A stretch of DNA of 64,000 bases from Pseudarthrobacter sp. IC2-21 (GCF_034048115.1 NZ_CP139145.1:1736001-1800000), one strand, 5' to 3'. Counted from the first letter of the stretch, positions 37,615 through 46,092 are shown. Notes: generated from the letters alone by a model not told the origin. Numbers and translations are program-made.

Positions 37615-38388
37615 TTAGTCTAGGGAGGTCGGGCCCGGGGCGGGCTGTGCAGGGCGGGCAGGCCCGGGCGCGAGCCGCACGCGGCGTCCGTTCAGCTCCG
37701 ATGCCGGGCGGCTGAACAGCCCGACGACGGCGGCCGCCAGGTCTTCAACGTCGGTGGCACCGGGAAAGGTCCGTTCCGGGTGCGCCTTCCGCAGTTCCGG
37801 ATGCACCAGCGCCTTGACCACCAGCACGACGGCGGCGCTCCGAAGGTCCGTGCCTGCCCCGGCAGCTGAACGTGCCAGGCCTTCGGCCATGGCCAGGGTC
37901 CAGGCTTCCGCTGCGGCTTTGGCCGCCACATAGCTCGCCGCGGCCGCCGTCGGACTCTCCACCGCGGTGGAAGAGACGATGGCGAACCTTCCACTGCCGG
38001 AGGCGGCAATGTCGTCGTAGAAAACGCGGGAAACGTTCCGGAGGGTGGTGATGGCGCCCTGCTCAAGGAAGTCCCAATCGGCGTCGCTCTGGTCCGGAAT
38101 GCCTTTGGCGCCCCGCCAGCCTCCCACTAGGTGGATCACGGCGTCCGGCGGCCCGGTGGTTTCCGCCAGTGTCTCCCGGAGGGCGCGGACACCGGCCAGG
38201 TCGGCAAGGTCGCACACCAGGGGCATGACGCCGTCGCCCGCCTGTGCGGCTGCGGCTTCGATGCGCCCCTGGTCCGAACCTACCGTCAGGACCCGGAACC
38301 CGGCCTGCCGGAGGGCCCTGGCGACGGCCACCCCGGAGGGTCCGCTGCCGCCGGTGACCAGGACCTGCAGCTGGCTGGGATCGCTCAC
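37615..38388 (-). CDS. SDR family NAD(P)-dependent oxidoreductase
   Basis: 257 residues with the Rossmann motif VLVTGGSGPSGVAVARALRQAG (a TGxxxxxG variant), an internal NNAG-like VIHLVGGWRG, the catalytic Ser in AIVSSTAVESP and the YxxxK motif in ASYVAAKAAAEAW. The start is GTG, overlapping the DUF6421 TGA (GTGA), so translation is coupled. It lies between a PLP lyase and DUF6421, suggesting that it acts on a product or precursor of the same pathway, but the substrate is unknown. Confidence 0.82.
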   Translation of the reverse strand: MSDPSQLQVLVTGGSGPSGVAVARALRQAGFRVLTVGSDQGRIEAAAAQAGDGVMPLVCDLADLAGVRALRETLAETTGPPDAVIHLVGGWRGAKGIPDQSDADWDFLEQGAITTLRNVSRVFYDDIAASGSGRFAIVSSTAVESPTAAAASYVAAKAAAEAWTLAMAEGLARSAAGAGTDLRSAAVVLVVKALVHPELRKAHPERTFPGATDVEDLAAAVVGLFSRPASELNGRRVRLAPGPARPAQPAPGPTSLD

Positions 38389-39752
38389 AGGGCGGAGGCT
38401 CCGGTGATGCCTGCGGTGGATTCGATGACCGGGCGCATTTTTTTCTCCAATGCCTCGTAGAACATGGACAGCGGGAATTCGTCGTCCAGCACCTGGTCGG
38501 TCAGGCCGCGGGGCGGCCCGGACACCGGAAGGGCGTCCGCGCCCTTAGCCCAGACTGATGCCGGGTTGGGCGTGACCGTGCCGGAAATCAAATCATAGGC
38601 TGCCAGCCAGTGCGCCGTCTTGGGCCGGTCGATGGAGCGCCAGTAGAGGTCGTCGATGGCGGACCCGAGCGCGATGACCGCATCCGCCACCTGGTCCCAG
38701 TCGATGCGGAGCCGGGTGTCGGTCCAATGCAGGACATGGTGCTGGTGCAGCCACGCGAAGAGCAGCTGGCCGCCGAGGCCGTCGTAGTTGCGCACCCGGC
38801 TGCCGGTGATCGCAAAGCGGAAGATCCGGTCGAAGATGATGGCGTACTGCACAAGTTTGGCGTGCCGGCTGGCCTCCGGGAGGGCGTCCTCGTCGTGCTC
38901 AATCCGCACGGACTCCCGGAACGCGGTGAGGTCGCAGCGCAGTTCCTCCAGCGAATACAGGAAGTAGGGCATGCGCTGCTTGATCATGAACGGATCGAAG
39001 GGCAGATCCCCGCGCATGTGCGTCCGGTCGTGGATCAGGTCCCACATCACAAACGTGGCCTCGGCCAGTTGCTGGTCTGCCAGCAGGGCGGCAGCACCCT
39101 CGGGAAGATCCAGGGAGGTGATGTCCGCTGCCGCGCGCACCACGCGGCGGAAGCGGGCGGCCTCGCGGTCCGCGAAGATGGCGCCCCAGGTGAAAGTCGG
39201 CGTTTCCCTGACGGCAACAGTTTCCGGGAAGAGCACTGCCGAGTTGGTGTTGTAGCCGCGGGTGAAGTCCAGGAAACGGATGGGCACAAAGAGCTTGTTG
39301 GAGTAGTCGCCTGCCTCCAGCCCGGCCACGAACTCGGGCCAGATGACCTCAACCAGGACGGCCTCCACGAGCCTGCTGCTGCTTCCGTTCTGGGTGTACA
39401 TGGGGAAGACAACAAGGTGCTCCAGCCCGTCCTGGCGCTGCAGCTGCGGCTGGAAAGCCAGCAGTGAGGACAGGAAGTCCGGCACGCCAAAACCGCTCGC
39501 CGCCCAGGCCTCGAAGTCGTCGACGACGGCGTCCAGGTAGGCTGCGTCGTGCGCGAAGAGCGGCGCGAGTTCGCTGATCGCTTCGGTGATCGCAGCGACC
39601 TCACGGGCAGCAGCGGCGTGGTGGCCCGGGTCAGGCACCGATCCGTCCTGGCTCTGCAGCCCCTGCAGCAGTTCCGCGGCGGTCCTGAGCCTGAGCCAGG
39701 CGGGGTTTTCAGCGCTGATCCTGGTGGGGCCAGCGGTGATGGTGACAGTCAT
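38385..39752 (-). CDS. DUF6421 family protein
   Basis: 455 residues, soluble, uncharacterised. It has an all-alpha N-terminal half and a central motif HDRTH at 241-245, followed after 23 residues by EELRCDL (269-275). That is the spacing of a gluzincin-like metal site (H, H and a downstream E), but with Asp in place of the usual catalytic Glu; a second His cluster, HQHHVLH, is at 336-342. Metal binding is inferred only. It is the first gene of a tightly coupled cassette with an SDR and a threonine aldolase-like enzyme. An inverted repeat at 39833-39853 lies upstream. Ribosome-binding site AGAAAGG. Confidence 0.62.
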   Translation of the reverse strand: MTVTITAGPTRISAENPAWLRLRTAAELLQGLQSQDGSVPDPGHHAAAAREVAAITEAISELAPLFAHDAAYLDAVVDDFEAWAASGFGVPDFLSSLLAFQPQLQRQDGLEHLVVFPMYTQNGSSSRLVEAVLVEVIWPEFVAGLEAGDYSNKLFVPIRFLDFTRGYNTNSAVLFPETVAVRETPTFTWGAIFADREAARFRRVVRAAADITSLDLPEGAAALLADQQLAEATFVMWDLIHDRTHMRGDLPFDPFMIKQRMPYFLYSLEELRCDLTAFRESVRIEHDEDALPEASRHAKLVQYAIIFDRIFRFAITGSRVRNYDGLGGQLLFAWLHQHHVLHWTDTRLRIDWDQVADAVIALGSAIDDLYWRSIDRPKTAHWLAAYDLISGTVTPNPASVWAKGADALPVSGPPRGLTDQVLDDEFPLSMFYEALEKKMRPVIESTAGITGASAL

Positions 39753-39769
39753 TGACGACAGCCTTTCTC

Positions 39770-39805
39770 ATTGCTTGGGCATCTACCGCGAGCGTAGCAA
39801 GCAAT
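39770..39805 (-). promoter_or_regulatory. Inverted repeat in the leader of the DUF6421 operon
   Basis: ATTGCTTG and CAAGCAAT flank 20 bases that contain a second, imperfect CTAC...GTAG dyad. It begins 18 bases upstream of the DUF6421 ATG and could fold as a leader hairpin or be a protein site covering the transcription start. Confidence 0.3.
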
Positions 39806-39832
39806 CAGACCATCTAATTCAAAAACCGCCTG

Positions 39833-39853
39833 AGCATAAGAAAGTATTATGCT
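39833..39853. promoter_or_regulatory. Operator-like inverted repeat AGCATAA-N7-TTATGCT
   Basis: Perfect seven-base arms with a seven-base spacer, in an unusually A/T-rich patch, lie about 80-100 bases upstream of the DUF6421 start and just beyond the msrB stop. On the minus strand it lies upstream of a plausible -35 (TTGAAT, complement near 39817), where an activator would bind. Confidence 0.4.
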
Positions 39854-39905
39854 GACGCCGCGCTTTCCGCACATCAGGTGCGGCATGACCGGCCCCTGAA
39901 GTGCT

Positions 39906-40421
39906 TTAGGACTGCGCCGCTTCGGACTCCCCGGCGTCCCGTGGAACCAGCCTCAGGGATACCGAATTGATGCAGTACCGCTGGTCGGTGGGAGTACCGT
40001 AGCCTTCGCCGGCAAAGACATGGCCCAGGTGGGAGTCGCAGTTCGAGCACCGCACCTCAACCCGCTCCATGCCGAGGGTGCGGTCATGGATATACCGCAC
40101 CGTACCGTCCGCCAGGGGGGCCCAGAAAGAGGGCCATCCACAGTGGGAGTCGAACTTCTCGTTGCTCCTGAAGAGTTCGGCCCCGCACGCGCGGCACTGG
40201 TAGACGCCCTCCGTGTGGGTGTCCACGTACTCGCCGGTGTACGGGCGCTCGGTGCCGGCCTGCCGGAGCACGTGGTACTCCTCCGGGGTCAGCTCCTGCC
40301 GCCACTCGTCGTCGGACTTCCGGACCGCCGCTTCCGGCGCTGCGGCTCCGTCGCCCGCGGCCGGCGCGGGGATGGAATCGGTGGCTTTGTTTCCGAAAAC
40401 GCTCTTTCCAAAAATACTCAT
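39906..40421 (-). CDS. msrB: Peptide-methionine (R)-S-oxide reductase
   Basis: 171 residues. Reduces the R epimer of methionine sulfoxide in proteins. The zinc site is C76, C79, C125 and C128 (CRAC and CSNC), and the catalytic Cys is C150 in RYCINS; C94 in HCGWPSF is a candidate resolving Cys. The first 35 residues, including an Ala/Pro-rich stretch, are an extension beyond the usual length of about 135-140. The ATG is preceded by GAGGAC. It lies 15 bases downstream of the hypothetical gene at 40436 on the same strand. Confidence 0.93.
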   Translation of the reverse strand: MSIFGKSVFGNKATDSIPAPAAGDGAAAPEAAVRKSDDEWRQELTPEEYHVLRQAGTERPYTGEYVDTHTEGVYQCRACGAELFRSNEKFDSHCGWPSFWAPLADGTVRYIHDRTLGMERVEVRCSNCDSHLGHVFAGEGYGTPTDQRYCINSVSLRLVPRDAGESEAAQS

Positions 40422-40435
40422 AGTGTCCTCAACGC

Positions 40436-40927
40436 TTAGGAGTCGCCGATAAATCCCGAACCGGCGTACAGGTGGAGCACGGGGAGTCCCAGCTGATCCT
40501 GGGCCTTGTTGGCCCAGTCCGTGTGGAAGGTGTCCGCCACGGCGTGCGGCCGGGTGATCACCACCGCCTGTGACGCACCGAGTTCCTTCACCTTGGTCAC
40601 CAGGCCGTTGACGGCGCCGCCGTCCACCACCTCGCCGCTGACTCCGCCGCCCAACCCGTCCAATGCTGCCAGCGAGACCGCCAGGGTCTCGGCCGCCTCG
40701 GCCCGTTCAGCACCCGGGTCAGGGGCGTGCGCAGTCAGGTCACGGAAAGCTTTGGCGACATCGAGCAGGGACAGATTTTCGAGGAAATCCACCAGGAGGT
40801 GACGCTCGGTGTTGGCCGGGACCAGCAGGACAAGCGGCGTGTCCGAACCGTCCACCAGCCGTTGAATGTTGACGCGGTCATCTGCACCCAGGGGTTCTTC
40901 GGTCAGAATGACGATTGGATCGCTCAT
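40436..40927 (-). CDS. Hypothetical protein with an N-terminal beta-strand/Rossmann-like core
   Basis: 163 residues; no family recognised with confidence. It alternates hydrophobic strands and helices (PIVILTEEPL, PLVLLVPAN, QAVVITRPH and LPVLHLYAG), like a small alpha/beta nucleotide-binding or universal-stress-type fold, but no ATP motif is visible. A Gly-rich loop (LGGGVSGEVVDGG) is near residue 95. No signal peptide or membrane span. It precedes msrB on the same strand by 15 bases, so an oxidative-stress role is a guess from position only. Confidence 0.6.
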   Translation of the reverse strand: MSDPIVILTEEPLGADDRVNIQRLVDGSDTPLVLLVPANTERHLLVDFLENLSLLDVAKAFRDLTAHAPDPGAERAEAAETLAVSLAALDGLGGGVSGEVVDGGAVNGLVTKVKELGASQAVVITRPHAVADTFHTDWANKAQDQLGLPVLHLYAGSGFIGDS

Positions 40928-41023
40928 GGCATCAGCCTAGCCGGGCGCGCTGGTGACTGCACAGGACCCGCGCCACAGGCGTCTAAATAGGGCCAACCCG
41001 TCCGCGGCGGTAAGAATGGTTCC

Positions 41024-42301
41024 ATGGCACCTTCCACGCGAACTCCAACGTTGACGGCGATCCCTTCCGCTCCGGCTGACGGGCGCATGTCGCTCCGCGC
41101 CAAGTGGACCCTCGGTGGCGCCATCGGCGGCGGGGCCCTCGCGGGACTGCTTGCGACAGGATCTTCCGCTCTCGCCCTGTATTTTGCCCGGCGGGTCATC
41201 ACTCCGGTCAAGCAGCGGGCCGCCGACCAGGAAGTCCTGGCGGTCATCCGGGACGGGGACGTGATGCAGGCCATTTTCGCCGCCACGCCCGAGACCACCG
41301 TGGAGGGTGTGTACGGCTTCTTTTTCGACGGCGGCAAGGGACACGCCCGCATTGGTCGGATCGTTTCCTACTCGCCGGCTGACGGCACCGTCCTGCGCGA
41401 AGTGGAAGCCGTTTACGCCGGCGACTTCGACGCCGCACGCCGCGGGTGGTGGAGCGGCGCGCACTATCCGGATCCGGCCGCAGCGGGGATCGGGGCCGAG
41501 GACGTGCTGATCGACGTCGACGGCGGGCAGGCGCCCGCCTGGCTGGTCCGGGCCGAGGGTGGCGGCAGGATCTGGGCCATCATGGTTCACGGCCGGGGAG
41601 CAACCCGCCAGGAGGCCCTGCGCGCCGTACCCCCTGCACTGGAACTGGGGCTGACCAGCCTGCTGATCTCCTACCGGAACGACGGACTGGCTCCCTCAGC
41701 TGACGACGGCCGGTACGGCCTTGGGTCCACCGAGTGGAGGGACGTGGACGCGGCCATCGGGTATGCCCTGGCCAACGGCGCCCAAGAGCTTGTCCTTTTC
41801 GGCTGGTCCATGGGCGGCGCCATCTGCCTGCAGACGGCGGACCTGTCCCGCCACCGTCACCTCATCCGGGCCCTGGTCCTCGATGCGCCGGTCATCAACT
41901 GGGTCAACGTCCTGGCACACCACGCCCAGCTGAACAGGATTCCGTCCTTGGTGGGGCGGTACGGGCAGCTCATGCTGGGCCACCCGCTGGGGCGCCGGCT
42001 CACCGGCCTTTCGGCACCCGTCGACCTCAAGGCCATGGACTGGGTGGCGCGTGCCGTCGAGGTCCGCACGCCCACGCTGATCATCCACAGCATCGACGAC
42101 GAGTATGTTCCCTATGAGCCCTCCGCCATCCTGGCTGAGCGGAATCCGGACATGGTCACGTTCGAAGCCTTCAGCCGTGCCAGGCACACGAAGGAATGGA
42201 ACGTTGATCCCGAGCGCTGGGAAAGCGTGGTCAAGGCGTGGCTCCGCACCCAGCTGGCGCCGCGGACCAATCCCGGGCAGCGCAGGGCGGAGGAACCTTA
42301 G
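41024..42301 (+). CDS. Alpha/beta hydrolase with N-terminal membrane anchor
   Basis: 425 residues. One hydrophobic segment at about 28-50 (GGAIGGGALAGLLATGSSALALYFA) probably anchors it in the membrane or serves as a signal. The hydrolase core has the nucleophile elbow GWSMGG with Ser near 262, an oxyanion-side AIMVHGRGATRQEAL, and a late LIIHSIDDEYVPYE (the acid Asp) and ARHTKEWN (catalytic His). A region at 80-180 precedes the core. Substrate unknown. Its TAG overlaps the convergent ybaK stop. Confidence 0.82.
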   Translation: MAPSTRTPTLTAIPSAPADGRMSLRAKWTLGGAIGGGALAGLLATGSSALALYFARRVITPVKQRAADQEVLAVIRDGDVMQAIFAATPETTVEGVYGFFFDGGKGHARIGRIVSYSPADGTVLREVEAVYAGDFDAARRGWWSGAHYPDPAAAGIGAEDVLIDVDGGQAPAWLVRAEGGGRIWAIMVHGRGATRQEALRAVPPALELGLTSLLISYRNDGLAPSADDGRYGLGSTEWRDVDAAIGYALANGAQELVLFGWSMGGAICLQTADLSRHRHLIRALVLDAPVINWVNVLAHHAQLNRIPSLVGRYGQLMLGHPLGRRLTGLSAPVDLKAMDWVARAVEVRTPTLIIHSIDDEYVPYEPSAILAERNPDMVTFEAFSRARHTKEWNVDPERWESVVKAWLRTQLAPRTNPGQRRAEEP

Positions 42302-42795
42302 GGCGTTCCCGTACCGATACCGGCGGTCACCGCAGAGGTCAGCCGGATGAGGTCCGCCGGGGCCAGTTCGATATCCAGTCCGCGCCTGCCGCCGGAAACC
42401 AGCATGGTCCGGAGCGCGAGGGCGCTCCCGTCGATCACGGTGGGGGAGGCCTGGCGCTGGCCGAGCGGGGAAATACCGCCCAGAACGTAGCCGGTGCGCC
42501 GCTGTGCTGCGGCAGGATCAGCCATGGCGGCCTTTTTGGCTCCCAGCGCCGCTGCGAAGGCTTTGAGGTCAAGGCTGCCGCTGACCGGCACCACTCCCAC
42601 GGCCAGCCGGCCTTCCACTTCGACCACGAGGGTCTTGAAGACCATCTCCGGAGCGATGCCCAAAGCTTCGGCCGCTTCCCCGCCATAGCTGGCCACGGAC
42701 GGATCGTGCGCGTACGGGTGCAGCACAAAGGGAACGCCGGCAGCAGCCAGGACGGCTGTTGCGGGCGTTCCCTGCGACGGACTCTTGCGTCCCAC
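42298..42795 (-). CDS. ybaK: Cys-tRNA(Pro)/Cys-tRNA(Cys) deacylase (YbaK/EbsC family)
   Basis: 165 residues. Removes cysteine mis-attached to tRNA-Pro. The YbaK core is visible in GTPATAVLAAAGVPFVLHPYAHD, EMVFKTLVVEVEGRLAVGVVPVSGSLDLKAFAAALGAKKAAMAD (with the conserved Lys) and RTGYVLGGISPLGQRQASPTVID. The start is GTG. It lies 13 bases after the sufE stop and overlaps the convergent hydrolase at the stop codons. Grouping with cysteine-sulfur genes may reflect the same amino acid. Confidence 0.88.
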   Translation of the reverse strand: MGRKSPSQGTPATAVLAAAGVPFVLHPYAHDPSVASYGGEAAEALGIAPEMVFKTLVVEVEGRLAVGVVPVSGSLDLKAFAAALGAKKAAMADPAAAQRRTGYVLGGISPLGQRQASPTVIDGSALALRTMLVSGGRRGLDIELAPADLIRLTSAVTAGIGTGTP

Positions 42796-42808
42796 GGTGC
42801 CGGTTCTG

Positions 42809-43273
42809 TCAGGAAGCCTCGGGCTGCTCGAGGGCGGCCACTTTGCGCTTGATCCGTCCCAGCATGGCGGTCATACCCCGCATCCGCAGCGGCGTAATGG
42901 CGCGCGTAAGGCCCAGCAGTTCCGGCATGTCATCCGGGACCGCCAGTATTTCCGCAGCGCTGAGTCCATCGAGTCCCTCGTGCAGCACCCCGGCGAATCC
43001 CCGCGTGGTGGGGGCTTCCGGTGGTGCTTTGAAGTAAAGCCGGACCGCAGCGGCCGGGCCGGCGTCGTTCTTTTCCGTCTCGATGGTGAGGAACAGCGGC
43101 GACTGGCATTCCACCACCTGCTCCAGGAGTTCAGGGTGGTCCTTCAACCGGTCCGGCAACTCCGGCAGCTCGCGCGAGAACTCAAGCAGCAATTGAAGCC
43201 GGTCGGGCTCCGTCAGGGCCTGGAAGTCGTTCACGATTTCCGCCAAGGCGGCGGGCAGTTCTTGTGTAGTCAT
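42809..43273 (-). CDS. sufE: SufE family sulfur acceptor protein
   Basis: 154 residues. The sulfur-accepting Cys is C56 in EQVVECQSPLFL, within the SufE fold (helical N-terminus, ETEKNDAGPAAAVRLYFKAPPEAPTTRGFAGVLHEGLDG, then MRGMTAMLGRIKRK). SufE takes persulfide sulfur from a cysteine desulfurase for Fe-S cluster assembly. No desulfurase gene is adjacent; instead the gene follows a two-domain rhodanese, which suggests that sulfur might come from that route. Ribosome-binding site weak. Confidence 0.9.
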   Translation of the reverse strand: MTTQELPAALAEIVNDFQALTEPDRLQLLLEFSRELPELPDRLKDHPELLEQVVECQSPLFLTIETEKNDAGPAAAVRLYFKAPPEAPTTRGFAGVLHEGLDGLSAAEILAVPDDMPELLGLTRAITPLRMRGMTAMLGRIKRKVAALEQPEAS

Positions 43274-43283
43274 CTGTTTCAGC

Positions 43284-44195
43284 TTACGCCGGGACTGCCC
43301 CGCGTTCAGCGCCCTTGACGATCGGAGCGCGCACGGCGTTGCCCCACTCTGTCCAGGAACCGTCATAATTGCGGACGGTGTCAAAGCCGAGCAGGTATTT
43401 GAGCGCAAACCAGGTGTGGCTGGACCGTTCGCCGATGCGGCAGTACGCCACCACATCGTCGCCGGCCACCAGGCCGGCCTCACCCAGGTACAGTGCCTCG
43501 AGTTCGTCGCGGCTGCGGTAGGTGCCGTCCGCAGCGGCGGCCCGGGCCCAGGGGATGGACGCCGCCGTGGGAATGTGGCCACCGCGAAGCGTGCCCTCCT
43601 CCGGGTAAGCCGGCATGTGCGTGCGCTGGCCGGTGTATTCCTCCGTGGAGCGGACATCGATGAGCGGCTTGCCGAAGTGCGCCATGACGTCCTCCTTGAA
43701 GGCGCGGATGGGGGCGTCATTGCGCTCCACCACGGGGTACTCGGCCGGGGCAGGGCTGGGCCGCTCGGTGGTCAGTTCCCGGCCTTCGGCAATCCACTTG
43801 TCCCGGCCGCCGTCCAGCAGGCGGACATCCTCGTGGCCGAAGAGGGTGAAGACCCAGAGGGCGTAGGCAGCCCACCAGTTCGACTTGTCCCCGTAGATCA
43901 CCACGGTGGTGTCGCGGGAGATCCCTTTCGAGCCGGCCAGGGCGGCGAACGCCTCGCCGTCCACGTAATCGCGGGTCACTTCATCGTTGAGGTCCGTGTG
44001 CCAGTCAATCTTGACGGCGCCGGGAATGTGGCCGGTCTCATAAAGGAGCACGTCTTCATCGGACTCCACCACAACCAGCTTTCCTTCCGCAACCGCACCC
44101 GATTCGAGGGCGGCGGCCAGCCAGTCAGTTGACACCAGGCGCTCAGGGTTGGCGTAGGCGGCAAACTTCTCGTTTTGTTCAACGGCATAGGGCAT
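43284..44195 (-). CDS. sseA: Two-domain rhodanese (thiosulfate/3-mercaptopyruvate sulfurtransferase)
   Basis: 303 residues in two rhodanese domains (about 15-140 and 160-300). Only the C-terminal one has the persulfide Cys, C252 in the loop CRIGERS, as usual. The Arg/Ser/Thr-bearing loop fits thiosulfate sulfurtransferase more than mercaptopyruvate sulfurtransferase (CGTGVT). It starts at ATG 44195 with AAAGG upstream and leads the sseA-sufE-ybaK run, ten bases before sufE. The N-terminal domain lacks the Cys (YGDKSNWW). Confidence 0.9.
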   Translation of the reverse strand: MPYAVEQNEKFAAYANPERLVSTDWLAAALESGAVAEGKLVVVESDEDVLLYETGHIPGAVKIDWHTDLNDEVTRDYVDGEAFAALAGSKGISRDTTVVIYGDKSNWWAAYALWVFTLFGHEDVRLLDGGRDKWIAEGRELTTERPSPAPAEYPVVERNDAPIRAFKEDVMAHFGKPLIDVRSTEEYTGQRTHMPAYPEEGTLRGGHIPTAASIPWARAAAADGTYRSRDELEALYLGEAGLVAGDDVVAYCRIGERSSHTWFALKYLLGFDTVRNYDGSWTEWGNAVRAPIVKGAERGAVPA

Positions 44196-44324
44196 GGTGA
44201 TGGCCTTTCACTTCAGGGTGCGGCGGACCTGCCGCCCGAGTTGGAAACCTACCTCCAGCCTAGCCATGGCTGACCAGCATGTCCGCCCCGCCGTTAACGG
44301 GGGAAATGTGGCCTTCGTCACGGG

Positions 44325-45449
44325 ATGGCCATGAACAGCGGCCTGGCGGGGGAGGGCCGGTACGTTGCCGGTATTCTTGCTGGGGACAATACACCAGCAG
44401 AACGGACCACCTTGGTACAGATCGAACAGCTTGCCGCACGCACCCCGGCGGTATCGGTGGATGAGCTCCTCAAGGGCTTTTACCCTTCCCCACGGTTCGG
44501 GCAGGTCTCGTTTGCCAGTTACCGGCCGGACCCCAACCAGCCGTCCCAGTCGGCAGCGGTCAAGGCCCTGGAAGGATTCGCCGGCGGCGTTGGTGCCGGT
44601 GACGGCGCCGGGCTGTTCAGGAAGCTGTTCGCGAAGAAGGCCGAGACCAGGGCAGGGATCTATCTCGACGGTGGATTCGGCGTGGGCAAAACCCACCTGC
44701 TGGCTTCACTGTGGCATGCCGCCCCGGGCCCCAAAGCGTTTGGCACCTTCGTGGAGTACACCAACCTGGTGGGGGCCCTGTCATTCCGGAAGACCGTGGA
44801 GGCCCTGAGCCACTACAAGCTGGTGTGCATCGACGAATTTGAGCTCGATGATCCGGGTGACACCGTGCTGATGTCCCGGCTGATGCGTGAACTGGCCGAC
44901 GCCGGCGTGAAGCTCGCGGCGACGTCCAACACGCTGCCGGGTTCCCTGGGCGACGGCCGCTTTGCCGCCGTCGACTTCGCCCGTGAGATCCAGGTCCTCG
45001 CGGACCAGTTCGACGTCATCAGGATCGACGGTGAGGATTTCCGCCACCGCGGCCTGCCCGCTGCCCCTGCCCCGCTGAAGAACAGCCAGCTCTCTGCCCA
45101 GATGAAGGCGGAGTTTGACGGTAAGACGGTGGCCCAGGACGAATTCAGTTCCCTGATCGGCCATCTGGCCGGCGTGCACCCGAGCCGGTACCGGCAGCTC
45201 ATCGACGGTATCGACGGCGTGGTGTGGCGGAACGTGGAAACCATCACCGAACAGGCGGTGGCCCTGCGCTTTGTGGTGCTGGCGGACCGCCTCTACGACA
45301 AGGATGTGCCCATCCTGGCCAGCGGGGTCCCGTTCGACAAGCTGTTCACGGACGAGATGATGCACGGCGGCTACACCAAGAAGTACTACCGTGCTGTGTC
45401 GCGCCTGACGGCCCTGGCCCGCGAGGGCCAAAACCACGAGCCGTCCTAA
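44325..45449 (+). CDS. zapE: Cell division protein ZapE (AFG1-like AAA ATPase)
   Basis: 374 residues. Walker A GGFGVGKTH (about 116-124), Walker B LVCIDEFELDDPGDT (about 165), Sensor ATSNTLPGSLGDGRF (about 203) and the AFG1 region FDVIRIDGEDFRHRGLP are all clear. In E. coli ZapE binds FtsZ during constriction; AFG1 in mitochondria is a chaperone-like ATPase. The first 90 residues include FYPSPRFGQVSFASYRPDPNQPSQ. Two in-frame ATG codons (44325 and 44331) are possible starts, with no strong ribosome-binding site. It is divergent from sseA. Confidence 0.87.
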   Translation: MAMNSGLAGEGRYVAGILAGDNTPAERTTLVQIEQLAARTPAVSVDELLKGFYPSPRFGQVSFASYRPDPNQPSQSAAVKALEGFAGGVGAGDGAGLFRKLFAKKAETRAGIYLDGGFGVGKTHLLASLWHAAPGPKAFGTFVEYTNLVGALSFRKTVEALSHYKLVCIDEFELDDPGDTVLMSRLMRELADAGVKLAATSNTLPGSLGDGRFAAVDFAREIQVLADQFDVIRIDGEDFRHRGLPAAPAPLKNSQLSAQMKAEFDGKTVAQDEFSSLIGHLAGVHPSRYRQLIDGIDGVVWRNVETITEQAVALRFVVLADRLYDKDVPILASGVPFDKLFTDEMMHGGYTKKYYRAVSRLTALAREGQNHEPS

Positions 45450-45501
45450 GCGCGGTCCGGCTGCGTTCCGGCCGGGCTGAAGCTGCATTTCCCCGCTGAA
45501 T

Positions 45502-45537
45502 GGTCCATTCCCCGCGGCGTTCCCCGGGGAACGGACC
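45502..45537. terminator. Inverted repeat after zapE
   Basis: GGTCCATTCCCCG and CGGGGAACGGACC pair with one mismatch around a ten-base loop; the right part alone is also a perfect 14-base palindrome (GTTCCCCGGGGAAC, 45519-45532). It lies 52 bases after the zapE stop. It lacks a T-run, so a terminator role is inferred from the position. Confidence 0.5.
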
Positions 45538-45603
45538 ACCTCAGGGGGAAAAGCCGGGGGCCGCGATGGGTTGGTTTGCGCACCCGCCCTGCTTAAACGC
45601 CAA

Positions 45604-45639
45604 AGGTGCGGGTGCCGCCTCCCGGCGGGACCCGCACCT
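45604..45639. terminator. Hairpin terminator in the zapE/antitoxin convergent gap
   Basis: Ten-base arms AGGTGCGGGT and ACCCGCACCT enclose a G+C-rich loop that can form its own small stem. It lies 39 bases beyond the stop of the minus-strand antitoxin-like gene and may terminate that gene or both. Confidence 0.55.
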
Positions 45640-45678
45640 CCTTGACGTACCAGGGCAACGCCCCGGTCAAATCCTTAG

Positions 45679-45942
45679 TTACGGAGCCCGGTCAACCGGC
45701 GGAACCGGCGGAGCGGGGTTGACCGGCGGTACCTGCTCGTTGGCAGGGGTCTCGCCCGGTGTTCCGTTTTTATCAACGAGCCTGGAAGCGCCATCCTGGA
45801 GCTTGTCCACGTGCCCGGCGTACTTGCCGCCGGTCTTGGTGTCAACAAAATCCCCGGCCTTGGTGATGCCGTCCTTGATGGCCTGCTCGTTGCCATGGAT
45901 AAGACCCTGAGCCTTGCCCTTAAGATCGTCAATTAGTCCCAC
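45679..45942 (-). CDS. MT0933-like antitoxin family protein
   Basis: 87 residues. From the GTG at 45942 it reads MGLIDDLKGKAQGLIHGNEQAIKDGITKAGDFVDTKTGGKYAGHVDKLQDGAS, the helical repeat of the MT0933 (Rv0909) antitoxin family, followed by a Pro-rich tail. GGGAGG sits five bases before this GTG, which decides the start over a GTG six bases upstream. In M. tuberculosis the family neutralises a toxin encoded next to it; here no toxin candidate adjoins, and lone members are common in actinobacteria, so a general stress or structural role is also possible. The Pro-rich tail (PPVNPAPPVPPV) is unusual for the antitoxin. Confidence 0.72.
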   Translation of the reverse strand: MGLIDDLKGKAQGLIHGNEQAIKDGITKAGDFVDTKTGGKYAGHVDKLQDGASRLVDKNGTPGETPANEQVPPVNPAPPVPPVDRAP

Positions 45943-46092
45943 GAGCACCTCCCTTCAATCGCGGAGCCAGGTCGCTCCTCCGCAACCGATCCTAGCCCTG
46001 TCGCCCCCGGCGTGCCAAGGAAACAGGCCCTGCCCGGCGTTCGCTGGCAGCGGATGTCACGCCGAGTGCGCAGCCGCAAGAAAATGGGCAAC

